Below, in pieces: positions 9,062 through 19,233 of a stretch of DNA of 64,000 nucleotides. Made by a program: the position numbers and the translations under genes. This stretch comes from Candidatus Muproteobacteria bacterium. Lineage in GTDB: Bacteria > Pseudomonadota > Gammaproteobacteria > Acidiferrobacterales > Sulfurifustaceae. The DNA lies in contig DAIDLH010000116.1 in the NCBI GenBank assembly GCA_027449605.1, positions 51,809-115,808 of the forward strand. Direction: 5' to 3'. The notes beneath the pieces were generated by a model, which was not told the origin of the DNA, made no database searches, and saw only the letters and a program-made list of their open reading frames with translations. The first letter of the stretch is position 1, and each line of letters begins with the position of its first letter.

Positions 9062-9646
9062 ATGACCCAAGGCATTTCTCTTATCGTCGGCCTGGGAAAC
9101 CCGGGCGCGGAGTATGCGGAAACCCGGCACAATGCCGGGTTCCGTTTTCTGGATATGCTCAGCGACGCCGCCGGCGAAAGACTGCGCAACGAATCGCGCT
9201 TCCTCGCGAACGTCGGCAAGTTGAACGTGAGCGGCCGGGACGTCTGGCTGCTCGAGCCGCAGACCTTCATGAACCGCAGCGGCGACGCGGTTTCCCGATT
9301 CGCCCACTATTACAAAATCCCGGCCGCGGAGATTCTGGTGGTGCACGACGAACTGGATCTGCCGCCGGGAACCGTGCGACTCAAGGTCGGCGGCGGCGAC
9401 GGCGGACACAACGGTCTTTCCGACGTCACCGCGAAGCTCGGCAGTTCCGATTACGCGCGCCTGCGCGTCGGCATCGGTCATCCCGGCTCCAGCGCGCAAG
9501 TGGTGTCGTACGTGTTGAAGAAGGCGCCGGCGACGGAACAGGCGCTGATCGACGCCGCCATCGCCGGCGCCAGGGCGCATGTCGCGGATATCGTGCACGG
9601 CCAGTTCCAGAAAGTCATGAACAGCCTGCACATGCATAAAAGTTGA
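9062..9646 (+). CDS. pth: Peptidyl-tRNA hydrolase
   Basis: Recycles peptidyl-tRNAs that drop off the ribosome. 194 residues with VGLGNPGAEYAETRHNAGF (catalytic His in RHNAG), FMNRSG, and DELDLPPG/GGGDGGHNGL. The N-terminus matches the family from ATG 9062. The expected downstream partner ychF is absent; a repeat-filled gap follows. Confidence 0.96.
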   Translation: MTQGISLIVGLGNPGAEYAETRHNAGFRFLDMLSDAAGERLRNESRFLANVGKLNVSGRDVWLLEPQTFMNRSGDAVSRFAHYYKIPAAEILVVHDELDLPPGTVRLKVGGGDGGHNGLSDVTAKLGSSDYARLRVGIGHPGSSAQVVSYVLKKAPATEQALIDAAIAGARAHVADIVHGQFQKVMNSLHMHKS

Positions 9647-9667
9647 AGTTATTATTTAAAAACGCGG

Positions 9668-10165
9668 GATGCTCCGCCCCCGCACCCAGGGTTACCTTTC
9701 TTTGCTCGTGCAAAGAAAGGTAACCGAAAGAAAGCACGCCCGGATGGCGCGAATTCCCCCTGCGCTTCGCGCCTCGGGCACGGCGGTCGCCCGACGGCAC
9801 ATCCCTGTGCCGGCGGGCGACGCGCGGCATCCCTGCCGCGCCCCTTCGGGCGCTCGGCCCGAGGTTGGCGATGCTCGGGCGCGCCATACGGGGTTTAAAA
9901 AAAGCAAACACAGCATCCAAGGGCGGGTGTTTTCCAATCCCCGTAGCGCGCGCCGCGTACCGCAGCCCGAGCAGGAGTCTTCAAGCGAGCCCCTGTCTGA
10001 GTCGAGCCGCGTCGTGGGCGGCCGACGAGTTGGCGAGCGCCTGCTCGGGCGAGGAACGCAAGGGAGTCGTCGCGCGCTCCGGGGCGGATTTCTTTTGGTG
10101 ACTTTTCTTTGTCCGTCCAAAGAAAAGTCACCCAGGGTGCAGGGGCGGAGCCACCCGCACATAGC
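9668..10165. repeat. Two inverted copies of a ~250 bp repeat headed by TTTCTTTG-N6-CAAAGAAA
   Basis: The gap 9647-10268 holds no credible gene. The left half starts CTCCGCCCCCGCACCCAGGG and carries the hairpin TTTCTTTG-ctcgtg-CAAAGAAA near 9697-9718. The right half, read on the minus strand from 10165, starts almost the same way and carries TTTCTTTG-gacgga-CAAAGAAA. The arms stay recognisably similar inward (AAAGAAA, GCTCG and CTACGGGG-like blocks) and meet in an A-rich centre near 9900. A third copy is at 21470-21745. Short ORFs in this stretch are translations of the repeat. Confidence 0.75.
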
Positions 10166-10268
10166 TTTTCAAACCGTGCGCGGAGCGCACACAAAATATC
10201 CCCGTCAACCTCCCTCAGCTTGTCGCGTTATGCATTCCTGATGCAATCAATCCACGGAGTTATTTTTT

Positions 10269-10715
10269 ATGAATATTCATATGCGTTCTCTCGTATTGAT
10301 TCCGGCGTTTCTGGGCCTGTTCGCGGGTGTGGCGCTGGCCGAGGACAGCGCCGGCAAGCCCGGGTCCGCCCCTGATCGCGAGCAGTGGTGCGCTGACAAC
10401 CCTCAGAAGTGCCAGGAACTGAAAACCCGCATGCAGGAAAAATGCGCGCAGGATCCGAAGCGCTGCGAGGAGATGAAGGCGCGCGCGGCGGAACTGAAGG
10501 CCAAATGCGATGCCAACCCCGAGGAATGCCAGAAGAAACGCGAACAGATGAAAGCGCGCCGCGCCGAAATGCGTGCTCGCTGTGAAGCCAATCCGGAAGA
10601 GTGTAAAAAGAGACGCGAGGAGATACGCGAGCACCGCAAGCAGTGCCGCGAGAATCCGGACAAGTGCCGGCGTCCCGGTCGCGATAAAGACCCGGCGGTG
10701 AAACCGAACACGTAA
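10269..10715 (+). CDS. Secreted protein with five C-x6-C repeats
   Basis: 148 residues; no family recognised. An N-terminal signal peptide (LVLIPAFLGLFAGVALA) is followed by a charged, probably alpha-helical chain. It carries five spaced cysteine pairs of the form C-x6-C: CADNPQKC, CAQDPKRC, CDANPEEC, CEANPEEC and CRENPDKC. The segments between pairs are 10-17 residues of Lys, Arg, Glu and Met. It is probably periplasmic, with either five disulfides or a metal-binding role; that is inference. GGAG at 10257 sits 8 nt before the chosen ATG; ATG 10281 is an alternative. It is a single gene with repeats on one side and an unknown gene on the other. Confidence 0.75.
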   Translation: MNIHMRSLVLIPAFLGLFAGVALAEDSAGKPGSAPDREQWCADNPQKCQELKTRMQEKCAQDPKRCEEMKARAAELKAKCDANPEECQKKREQMKARRAEMRARCEANPEECKKRREEIREHRKQCRENPDKCRRPGRDKDPAVKPNT

Positions 10716-10840
10716 TGCAAACATCCGCGCCGGGAACCCGATGGCCAAGGCCGCGGGCGGCCTGAAGCTGGCGTTCCTGGCGCGGGGGTTGAACCGGCCG
10801 CGGCCAGGCCTATAACATGGCTGAAAGCGGCCGGCCCGAC

Positions 10841-11209
10841 ATGGACACACCCACCCTCATCTTCGTCTACAACGCCGACAGCGGTCTGGTGAACACGCTG
10901 CTCGACATCGGCCACAAGATCGTCTCGCCGAAAACTTATTCCTGTAATCTGTGCGCGATCACACATTCCACTTTCAGTATGCGCGACGAGTGGAAGCAGT
11001 TCGTCGCCGGGCTGAGTGTGCCTATCGAGTTTTTGCATCGTGACGAGCTCGAAAAAAAATATGGCATGCGCGCGGTGGAATTACCGGCGGTATTCCGCAG
11101 GAACAATGGCGCACTGGAAACATGGATTACCCGGGAGGAGATCAATCGCTGTCGTTCGCTGGAAGATCTTGCTCAACTTGTAAGGACTAAGCTGTCGGCG
11201 CCGGGCTGA
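10841..11209 (+). CDS. Conserved protein of unknown function with CNLC motif
   Basis: 122 residues from ATG 10841 (MDTPTLIFVYNADSG); an in-frame ATG at 10817 would add 8 residues. It appears cytoplasmic, with no signal peptide or membrane segment. The block YNADSGLVNTLLDIGHK, then YSCNLCAITHSTFSMRDEWKQF, looks conserved in type, and the CxxC could bind metal or be redox-active. No established function is known to me. Confidence 0.65.
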   Translation: MDTPTLIFVYNADSGLVNTLLDIGHKIVSPKTYSCNLCAITHSTFSMRDEWKQFVAGLSVPIEFLHRDELEKKYGMRAVELPAVFRRNNGALETWITREEINRCRSLEDLAQLVRTKLSAPG

Positions 11210-11323
11210 CGCGGTGGCAGGAATCGTATTCGTCGGTTCACTCGGAGCGCGCGCAGTTTTAAAATAGAAGTCGTAGCAGCTCATGCCTTCCATGCAGCGG
11301 GCAGCAGCCGCGGGAGGTGACCG

Positions 11324-11668
11324 ATGAGCGTGGTGCTGAACGACAGGGTGATCGAGACAGACGAGCAGGGATTCCTGCTCGACCCGGACGATTGGAGCGA
11401 TGCGTTCGCCGAAAAGATTGCGGAGCAGGACGGCCTGCGACTCTACGACGAGAGCTGGGGCCTGATCGGCTACTTCCACGATTACTATCAGCAGTACCAC
11501 ACCCACCCCAGCATGCGTCAGCTGGTGCTGACTCTCGGCCGGCAGCACGGCGCGCACTTCCACGACCGCAAGACGTACGAGAAATTTCTGTACCGGCTGT
11601 TCCCGCGCGATCCCATGCGCGAACTCTGCAAACTCGCCGGTTTGCCCAAACCGGAACCCGACACCTGA
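11324..11668 (+). CDS. DsrC/TusE-family sulfur-carrier-like protein lacking the terminal cysteine
   Basis: 114 residues; strong Shine-Dalgarno GGGAGGT just upstream. It matches DsrC/TusE: ETDEQGFLLDPDDWSDAFA at the N-terminus and FLYRLFPRDPMRELCKLAGLPKP at the C-terminus. In this family the functional cysteine is the penultimate residue, 11 positions after a second Cys. Here the inner Cys is present (ELCKLAGLPKP) but the chain ends EPDT, with Asp where the terminal Cys should be. It therefore cannot act as a normal TusE persulfide carrier and may be regulatory or non-catalytic. No tusBCD or dsr genes are nearby. Confidence 0.85.
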   Translation: MSVVLNDRVIETDEQGFLLDPDDWSDAFAEKIAEQDGLRLYDESWGLIGYFHDYYQQYHTHPSMRQLVLTLGRQHGAHFHDRKTYEKFLYRLFPRDPMRELCKLAGLPKPEPDT

Positions 11669-11753
11669 TCGCAAACTCTGCATCCGCGCGGATTGAGGCA
11701 ATGCGCGCATTCCGGCATGATGCGCCTTGCGTCCAAACGACGGAGACGATCGC

Positions 11754-12428
11754 ATGCCCGATATCCCAGCCGCTGACATCGTGAGTCTGATGTGGTTTAT
11801 CGCCGTCTGGGTCGGTTACACCTGGTACGCGGATCGTGGCACGTGGCGCCCGCATTCGCTGCGCGCCGTCATGCACCGGCACCGCGAAACCTGGATGCGC
11901 CAGATGGTGCTGCGCGACAACCGCGTCGCCGACGTGAACATCCTGCGCAATCTCTTGCAAGGCGTGTCGTTCTTCGCCTCGACCACGCTGCTGATTCTGG
12001 TCGGCTTGTTGACGGTTCTCGGTTCGACGGACCGCGCCATCGAGATCGTGCGCGCGCTGCCGTTCGCGGCCAGAACCACGCTGGTGCAGTGGGAGCTGAA
12101 GCTGCTGGTGCTCGGCGTCATTTTCGTGCACGCATTTTTCAAGTTCACCTGGGCGCTGCGCCAGTTCAATTACTGCTCGGTGCTGATCGGCGCCGCGCCG
12201 AAATCCGCCGACAACGCCTATGCGCAGCGCGCCGCGGAAGTCAGCACCAACGCCTCGAAGGATTTCAACCAGGGCCTGCGCGCCTATTACTTCAGCCTCG
12301 CCGCGCTCGGCTGGTTCATTCATCCGTGGGTGTTCGTGGCCGCGACCACGCTGGTGACGGTGGTGCTGTACCTTCGCGAACATCATTCCCCGACCCTGAA
12401 AATACTCACGCCCGGCGGCGCCGAGTGA
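11754..12428 (+). CDS. DUF599 family inner-membrane protein
   Basis: 224 residues from ATG 11754 (CGGAG 8 nt upstream); the track start at 11727 adds an unsupported 9 residues. It has about four membrane segments: IVSLMWFIAVWVGYTW, FFASTTLLILVGLLTVL, LLVLGVIFVHAFFKFTW and a C-terminal pair. The DUF599 hallmark is in FNQGLRAYYFSLAALGWFIHPW. Function is not established. Confidence 0.82.
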   Translation: MPDIPAADIVSLMWFIAVWVGYTWYADRGTWRPHSLRAVMHRHRETWMRQMVLRDNRVADVNILRNLLQGVSFFASTTLLILVGLLTVLGSTDRAIEIVRALPFAARTTLVQWELKLLVLGVIFVHAFFKFTWALRQFNYCSVLIGAAPKSADNAYAQRAAEVSTNASKDFNQGLRAYYFSLAALGWFIHPWVFVAATTLVTVVLYLREHHSPTLKILTPGGAE

Positions 12429-12499
12429 ACCGTATCGTTGTGTTCCGCCTCCGCGATTTTTCCGCGGCAGCCGGAACGAACAGGTAAAATACGCCGTCC

Positions 12500-13279
12500 A
12501 TGCGCATCGCCGCGATTCTCGAATACGACGGTTCCCGTTTCTCCGGCTGGCAGCGGCAGGAACACGCGCGCTCGGTGCAGGCGGCGGTCGAGGACGCGCT
12601 GTCGAAAGTGGCGGACGAGACCGTGCAGGTCACCGTCGCCGGTCGCACCGACGCCGGCGTGCACGCGGCCGGACAGGTGATTCACTTCGACACCCGCGTT
12701 GCGCGCAGCGATTACTCCTGGGTGCGCGGGGCGAACAGCAACCTGCCGCCGGAAGTGGCGCTGCTGTGGGCCGGTCCGGTGGACGAGGGATTCCACGCGC
12801 GCTTCTCCGCCACCGGACGGCATTATCATTACGTGATCCTGAATCGCGCCATCCGGCCGACGTATCTCGCCGGCCGCGTGACGCACGAGTACCGCCTGCT
12901 CGACGTGAAGCCGATGCAGGAGGCGGCGAAATTTCTGATCGGCGAACATGACTTCACCTCGTTCCGCGCCGCCGAGTGCCAGGCGAAGAGTCCGGTACGC
13001 GAGCTGCGCGCGCTGGACGTGACGCGCCACGGCGAACTGGTGCACATCCGCGCCCATGCCAACGCGTTTCTGCAACACATGGTGCGCAACATCGCCGGCG
13101 TGCTGATGACCGTCGGCGCCGGCGAGCGTGATCCGTCGTGGACCCGCGAAGTGCTCGCCGCGCGCGATCGCCGCGCCGGCGGCGTGACCGCCGCGCCCGA
13201 CGGGCTTTATCTGCGGGAAATCGAGTATCCCGATTCCTTCAGGATTCCGCGGCTTTCGCGGGATGTGGGGCTCTGGTAA
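12500..13279 (+). CDS. truA: tRNA pseudouridine(38-40) synthase
   Basis: Isomerises uridines 38-40 in the tRNA anticodon arm. 259 residues; EYDGSRFSGWQRQ at the start, catalytic Asp in AGRTDAGVHAAGQV, and FLQHMVRNIAGVLM near residue 190. It heads the truA-trpF-trpB-trpA-accD-folC run, the Pseudomonas-type order. No strong ribosome site is visible. Confidence 0.96.
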   Translation: MRIAAILEYDGSRFSGWQRQEHARSVQAAVEDALSKVADETVQVTVAGRTDAGVHAAGQVIHFDTRVARSDYSWVRGANSNLPPEVALLWAGPVDEGFHARFSATGRHYHYVILNRAIRPTYLAGRVTHEYRLLDVKPMQEAAKFLIGEHDFTSFRAAECQAKSPVRELRALDVTRHGELVHIRAHANAFLQHMVRNIAGVLMTVGAGERDPSWTREVLAARDRRAGGVTAAPDGLYLREIEYPDSFRIPRLSRDVGLW

Positions 13280-13303
13280 GCTTCGCGGCCTTCCGGAGGA
13301 CAC

Positions 13304-13924
13304 ATGCGCACGCGCGTGAAAATCTGCGGCATCACCCGCATCGAGGATGCCATCGCCGCGGCGCAGGCCGGCGCCGATGCGATCGGTTTCGTGTTCGATC
13401 CGAAAAGCCCGCGTCACGTGCATCCCGACCTGGCGCTCAAGATCACGCGCGCGCTGCCGCCGTTCATCACCACCGTGGGCCTGTTCGTGAATCCCGCGCC
13501 CGACACGGTCGAAGGCGTGCTGAGTCACGTGCCGCTCGATCTGATACAATTTCACGGCAACGAAAAACCCGAACAGTGCCGCCGCTATCACCGCTCGTAC
13601 ATCAAGGCCGTCCACATGAAACCCGATGTCGATCCGCGCGAGATGGCGCGCCTCTATGGCGACGCCGCCGGCCTGCTGCTCGATACCTACGTGGCCGACG
13701 TGGCCGGCGGTTCCGGCCAGTCCTTCGACTGGAACCGCATCCCGTCCGATCTCGGCAAGCCGGTGGTGCTGGCCGGCGGACTCACGCCGGAGAACGTCGC
13801 CGAGGCGGTGCGCCGCGTGCGCCCTTACGCCGTGGATGTCTCGAGCGGCGTGGAACTGAGCAAGGGCATCAAGGACGCCGGCAAGATCACCGCTTTTATT
13901 GACGCCGTCAGAAACGCTATATGA
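13304..13924 (+). CDS. trpF: Phosphoribosylanthranilate isomerase
   Basis: Converts PRA to CdRP in tryptophan synthesis. 206 residues, TIM barrel, with catalytic Cys in VKICGITR and Asp in LLLDTYV. GGAGGA lies just before the ATG. It overlaps trpB by 4 bp (ATGA), so translation is likely coupled. Confidence 0.96.
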   Translation: MRTRVKICGITRIEDAIAAAQAGADAIGFVFDPKSPRHVHPDLALKITRALPPFITTVGLFVNPAPDTVEGVLSHVPLDLIQFHGNEKPEQCRRYHRSYIKAVHMKPDVDPREMARLYGDAAGLLLDTYVADVAGGSGQSFDWNRIPSDLGKPVVLAGGLTPENVAEAVRRVRPYAVDVSSGVELSKGIKDAGKITAFIDAVRNAI

Positions 13925-15120
13925 GCGCCTACGATCTCCCCGACAAGCGCGGTCACTTCGGCGATTACGGCGGCATTTTCGTCTCCGAGACGCTGATGCA
14001 GCCGTTGAAGGAATTGCGCGAGGCATATGAGAAGCTGCGCAAGGACAAGAAATTCCAGAAGGAGTTCGAGGACGACCTGCGGCTGTACGTCGGCCGTCCG
14101 AGCCCGCTGTATCCGGCGCAGCGCCTGACCGCGAACTGGGGTGGAGCGAAGATCTATCTCAAGCGCGAAGACCTGAACCACACCGGCGCGCACAAGATCA
14201 ACAACACCATCGGCCAGGCGCTGCTCGCGCGCCACATGGGCAAGAAGCGCGTGATCGCCGAGACCGGCGCCGGCCAGCACGGCGTGGCCACCGCCACGGT
14301 GGCGGCGCGCTTCGGCATGCAGTGCGTGGTGTACATGGGCTCGGAGGACATGAAGCGCCAGGCGATCAACGTGTATCGCATGAAGCTGCTCGGCGCCGAG
14401 GTGGTGCCGGTCGAATCCGGCTCGAAGACGCTGAAAGATGCACTGAACGAAGCGATGCGCGATTGGGTCACGAACGTCGACAACACCTTTTACATCATCG
14501 GCACCGTCGCCGGCCCGCATCCCTATCCGATGCTGGTGCGCGATTTCCAGAGCGTCATCGGCCGCGAGGCGCGCGAGCAGATACTGGAAATGGAAAAGCG
14601 CCTGCCGGATGCGCTGGTCGCCTGCGTCGGCGGCGGCTCGAACGCCATGGGACTGTTCTATCCGTTCCTCGACGACAAGAACGTCGCGCTGTACGGCGTG
14701 GAGGCGGAAGGCGAGGGGATCAAAACCGGACACCACGCGGCCACGCTGTGCGCCGGCAAGCCCGGCGTGCTGCACGGCAACCGCACCTATTTGCTGGAAA
14801 CCGAGGACGGCCAGATCACCGAGACGCATTCCATCTCCGCCGGGCTCGATTACCCCGGCGTCGGGCCGGAGCACGCCTATCTCAAGGATTCCGGCCGCGC
14901 GCGCTACGTTTCCATCACCGACAAGGAAGCGCTGGAAGCGTTTCACGAACTGACCCGCACCGAGGGCATCATGCCGGCGCTGGAATCGAGCCATGCGCTC
15001 GCCTACGCGAAAAAACTCGCGCCGCAGCTCGGGAAAAACAAAATCATCATCGTCAATCTCTCCGGCCGCGGCGACAAGGACATCCACACCGTGGCCAATC
15101 TCGAAGGCATTAAATTCTAA
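13921..15120 (+). CDS. trpB: Tryptophan synthase beta chain
   Basis: PLP enzyme joining indole and serine. 399 residues. The PLP lysine is in [13 protein letters not shown], the [10 protein letters not shown] loop and the phosphate-binding GGGSNAMG are intact. An unusual feature is a palindromic repeat inserted between it and trpA. Confidence 0.97.
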   Translation: MSAYDLPDKRGHFGDYGGIFVSETLMQPLKELREAYEKLRKDKKFQKEFEDDLRLYVGRPSPLYPAQRLTANWGGAKIYLKREDLNHTGAHKINNTIGQALLARHMGKKRVIAETGAGQHGVATATVAARFGMQCVVYMGSEDMKRQAINVYRMKLLGAEVVPVESGSKTLKDALNEAMRDWVTNVDNTFYIIGTVAGPHPYPMLVRDFQSVIGREAREQILEMEKRLPDALVACVGGGSNAMGLFYPFLDDKNVALYGVEAEGEGIKTGHHAATLCAGKPGVLHGNRTYLLETEDGQITETHSISAGLDYPGVGPEHAYLKDSGRARYVSITDKEALEAFHELTRTEGIMPALESSHALAYAKKLAPQLGKNKIIIVNLSGRGDKDIHTVANLEGIKF

Positions 15121-15136
15121 TAAATATATGATTATC

Positions 15137-15220
15137 TGCCGCAAAGGCGCGAAGGACGCAAAGAAAAGCTCATGAGATTAAAAACACGAAAATCTTTGCG
15201 ATCTTTGCGTCTTTGCGGCA
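15137..15220. repeat. GCAAAG-type palindromic repeat between trpB and trpA
   Basis: TGCCGCAAAG at 15137 pairs with CTTTGCGGCA ending 15220, with further internal complementarity (GACGCAAAGA against TCTTTGCGTC). It is the first of three copies in the window (also 18302-18385 and 38369-38454). Confidence 0.85.
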
Positions 15221-15245
15221 AAAGATATTATTCAGGGGTTTTTTA

Positions 15246-16084
15246 ATGTCGCGGATCGCGCAAAAAATGCAGGCGTTGCAGCAGCAGGGCCGGCGCGCCC
15301 TGATACCTTATATAGCGGCGGGCGACCCGGAACCGTGGATCACGGTGCCGCTGATGCACGCGCTGGTGAAAAATGGCGCGGATATTCTCGAACTGGGCGT
15401 GCCGTTCTCGGACCCGATGGCCGACGGGCCGGTGATCCAGCGCGCCGCTGAGCGCGCGCTCAAGCACAAGATCAGTCTCACCCAGGTGCTGGCGATGGTG
15501 CGCGAGTTCCGCGACAAGGACAAAACCACGCCGGTGGTGCTGATGGGTTATCTCAATCCGGTCGAGGTGATGGGTTACGAACGCTTCGCGCAAGAGGCCG
15601 CGGCCGCCGGCGCGGACGGCGTGCTCACCGTGGACCTGCCGCCGGAAGAGGCGAAAGCGTTCCAGGAGGCGATGAAACAGCACGATCTCGATACGATTTT
15701 CCTGCTCGCGCCCACCAGCCCGGCCGAGCGCATCAAGCTCATCGCCAGGGCCGCGAGCGGATTTATCTATTATGTCTCGTTGCGCGGCGTGACCGGGGCG
15801 GCAAACCTGGACGTTCGCGAAGTGGCGGCCAGACTCAAGGAAATCCGCGGCCATACCAAGCTGCCGCTCGGCGTCGGCTTCGGTATCGGCAGTCCCGAGG
15901 CGGCGGCGCAGGTGGCCGAATTCGCCGACGCGGTCGTGGTCGGCAGCGCCGTGGTCCGGCGCATGGAGGAAATGGCCGCGAATCCGGATAAAATCCTGAC
16001 CGAGGTCCCGGCCTTCATCGCCCGCCTGCGCGACGCGATGGACCGGGCCACCCAGACGCCGACATCCGCAACCGGAGCGACACG

Positions 16085-16088
<4 letters not shown>
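15246..16088 (+). CDS. trpA: Tryptophan synthase alpha chain
   Basis: Cleaves indole-3-glycerol phosphate to indole, channelled to TrpB. 280 residues from ATG 15246 ([11 protein letters not shown]); the track start at 15213 lies in the repeat. Catalytic Glu in [15 protein letters not shown] and Asp in [11 protein letters not shown] are present. Overlaps accD by 4 bp. Confidence 0.96.
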
Positions 16089-16995
<907 letters not shown>

Positions 16996-16999
<4 letters not shown>

Positions 17000-18279
17000 A
17001 AGCCATTAACCGAACAAAAACCCGGACGCTTTCCGACTGGCTCGCGTGGATCGAGACGCTGCATCCGCGCGCCATCGAGCTCGGGCTCGAGCGCGTGCAC
17101 GCGGTGCTCGACGCCATGAACCTGCGGCGCCCCGGGTTCGCCGCCATCACCGTCACCGGCACCAACGGCAAGGGCTCGACCGTGGCGATGTGCGAGACCA
17201 TCCTGCGCCGCGCCGGATACAAGGTCGGCGCCTACACCTCGCCGCACCTGATCGCCTACAACGAACGGATTCGCATTGACGGCAAGGCCATCAGCGACGC
17301 CGACCTGTGCGCGGCGTTCGAGCGCGTCGAGGCCGCGCGCGGCGCCGTGCCGCTGACTTATTTCGAATTCGGCACGCTCGCCGCGTTCGACCTGTTTCGC
17401 GCCGCGCGCGTCGACATCGCGGTGCTGGAAGTGGGCATGGGCGGACGGCTCGACGCGGTGAACGCCATCGACGCCGACGTGGCCATCGTGACCGCGGTCG
17501 ACATCGACCACGTCTCCTGGCTGGGCGAGACGCGCGAGGCCATCGGCCGCGAGAAGGCCGGGATTTTCCGCGCCGGCCGGCCGGCGATCTGCGGCGACCC
17601 GAACCCGCCCGCGATCATCGCCGCCGAGGCGGAACGGATCGGGGCGAAGCTGCTGCAATTCAACCGCGATTTTTCCGTCGAGCGCGGAGCCGCCGAATGG
17701 ACCTGGCGTCACGGAACCCGCCTGCGCGCCGGCTTGCCCTATCCCTCGCTGCGCGGTGACTATCAGTTGTACAACGCCGCCTCGGCGCTGCTCGCGCTCG
17801 AGATGTTGGCCGACCGGTTTCCGGTGACCCAGGGTGACGTGCGCGAAGGCCTCATCTCCGGCGTCATCCCGGGGCGGTTTCAGGTGCTGCCGGGCCGGCC
17901 GGTGCGGGTGCTGGACGTGGCGCACAATGCGCAGGCGGCGCGCTCGCTCGCGGCGACGCTGAAACAGCAGCGCATCGAAGGGCGCACGCTGGCTGTGTTC
18001 GGCATGCTCAGGGACAAGGACATCACCTCGGTGATCAAGCCGCTGGCCGGCGTCGTGGATCGCTGGTTTCCGGCGACGCTGCACACACCGCGCGGCGCGA
18101 CCGCGGCGCAACTGATCGAATCGCTCGCGGCCGCCGGCGTGCAGCCGGCGGCGGGATACGACGACGTGCATCAGGCCTATGCCGCCGCGTTGCGCGACGC
18201 GACCGAGGCCGACCGCGTCGTCGTGTTTGGTTCCTTCCACACCGTCGGTGATATACTAGCCGCCCTCGGCAAAGGCTAA
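16996..18279 (+). CDS. folC: Bifunctional folylpolyglutamate/dihydrofolate synthase, probable non-ATG start
   Basis: Adds glutamate to folates. The mature protein is recognisable from [20 protein letters not shown], through P-loop [15 protein letters not shown] and [14 protein letters not shown], to [13 protein letters not shown]. The expected N-terminus contains no ATG, GTG or TTG. CTG at 16996, overlapping the accD stop as CTGA, or ATT at 17005, are the only in-frame candidates giving full length (about 427 residues). The first in-frame ATG (about 17116) would remove a conserved helix. The ORF-track start at 16564 is deep in accD and is rejected. Confidence 0.92.
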
Positions 18280-18301
18280 GAACTTCTGATTTAATGATCG
18301 T

Positions 18302-18385
18302 TCACCGCAAAGACGCGAAGTACGCAAAGAAAAGCGTGATTTTTTATCAGGGAAAACCTTTGCGCTCTTTGCGCCTTTGCGGTGA
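18302..18385. repeat. GCAAAG-type palindromic repeat between folC and dedD
   Basis: TCACCGCAAAGACGCGAAG at 18302 mirrors CTTTGCGCCTTTGCGGTGA ending 18385. Same family as 15137-15220 and 38369-38454. Confidence 0.85.
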
Positions 18386-18426
18386 GAAGTCTTGTTCTTT
18401 TGATTTACTCATAGTTTCTTGATGCC

Positions 18427-19056
18427 ATGGCGGACAAGGACATTCCACCCAACTTCAATCCCAAGCACCGCATCGTCGGCGCGATCGTGATCGTCGCGCT
18501 GGTGGTGATCTTCGTGCCGATGCTGCTCAGCGAAAGCGAACCGCCGCCGGAGATCAAGGGCGCGCGGGAGACGCCGCCGCGCGACGCGACGGCCGAAACC
18601 CGGGTTATCGTGACGCCGGTCGCGGGCGAGGAAATCAAATCCGCGCAAAATCCTGAGGCGATGACGAAGACGACAACATTACCGGCAACGACCGAGGTCG
18701 CGCCCCGGCAGGAAACCAAGCCCGCTGCCTTGCCGGAAAAGCCGGCGCCGGCGCCGGCGCCCGCGCCTGCGAAGGAAAAAGAAAAACCAGCGAAGGTCGC
18801 CGCCGCGCCGGAGAAAATCACCAGGGGCTGGGTAGTGCAGGTGGGCACGTTCTCCAACGCCGACAACGCCGCGCATCTGCGCGACAAACTCAAGAGCCAC
18901 GGACACACGGCGTACACCGAAACGGTGGTGCTCGCCGGCAAGAAGGCGCTGCGGCTGCGCGTCGGCCCGTTCCGCGACAAGGAACAGGCGACGAAGGCGC
19001 AGGCGCAGATCCGCAAGGAACTGCACGTGCAGGGTGTGATTCAATCCTATCCGTGA
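18427..19056 (+). CDS. dedD: SPOR-domain inner-membrane protein (DedD-like)
   Basis: 209 residues: cytoplasmic start, one membrane helix (VGAIVIVALVVIFVPMLL, about 18-36), and a Pro/Ala/Lys-rich linker (PAPAPAPAPAKEKEKP). A C-terminal SPOR domain (GWVVQVGTFSNADNAAHLRD to GVIQSYP) ends the protein. SPOR domains bind denuded septal peptidoglycan, so a role at the division site is expected. The folC-dedD-cvpA-purF position supports the name. Confidence 0.9.
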   Translation: MADKDIPPNFNPKHRIVGAIVIVALVVIFVPMLLSESEPPPEIKGARETPPRDATAETRVIVTPVAGEEIKSAQNPEAMTKTTTLPATTEVAPRQETKPAALPEKPAPAPAPAPAKEKEKPAKVAAAPEKITRGWVVQVGTFSNADNAAHLRDKLKSHGHTAYTETVVLAGKKALRLRVGPFRDKEQATKAQAQIRKELHVQGVIQSYP

Positions 19057-19089
19057 ACCCAACAAGATATCGATGGCCAATTAAACGTT

Positions 19090-19216
19090 CCCTCTCCCCT
19101 TGCGGGAGAGGGACAGGGTGAGGGGAAACAGAAAAGTGCCATGCAACGCCATGACGTTCTATGCTGATCATAGCTGTATCACCCTCACCCCAGCCCTCTC
19201 CCATCGAGGGAGAGGG
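19090..19216. repeat. Inverted pair of CCCTCTCCC hairpin repeats
   Basis: CCCTCTCCC/GGGAGAGGG stem-loops at 19090-19112 and 19194-19216, each with flanking GGTGAGGG or CCCTCACC, face each other across about 80 bp. This is the dedD-cvpA gap; it holds no gene. Confidence 0.8.
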
Positions 19217-19233
19217 AGTTTTTCAGAGAGCCC

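Noticed and set aside
9669-10241. ORFs of 78-190 residues on both strands
   Set aside because: They are translations of the inverted repeat units, with the same peptides in mirror copies and no ribosome sites.
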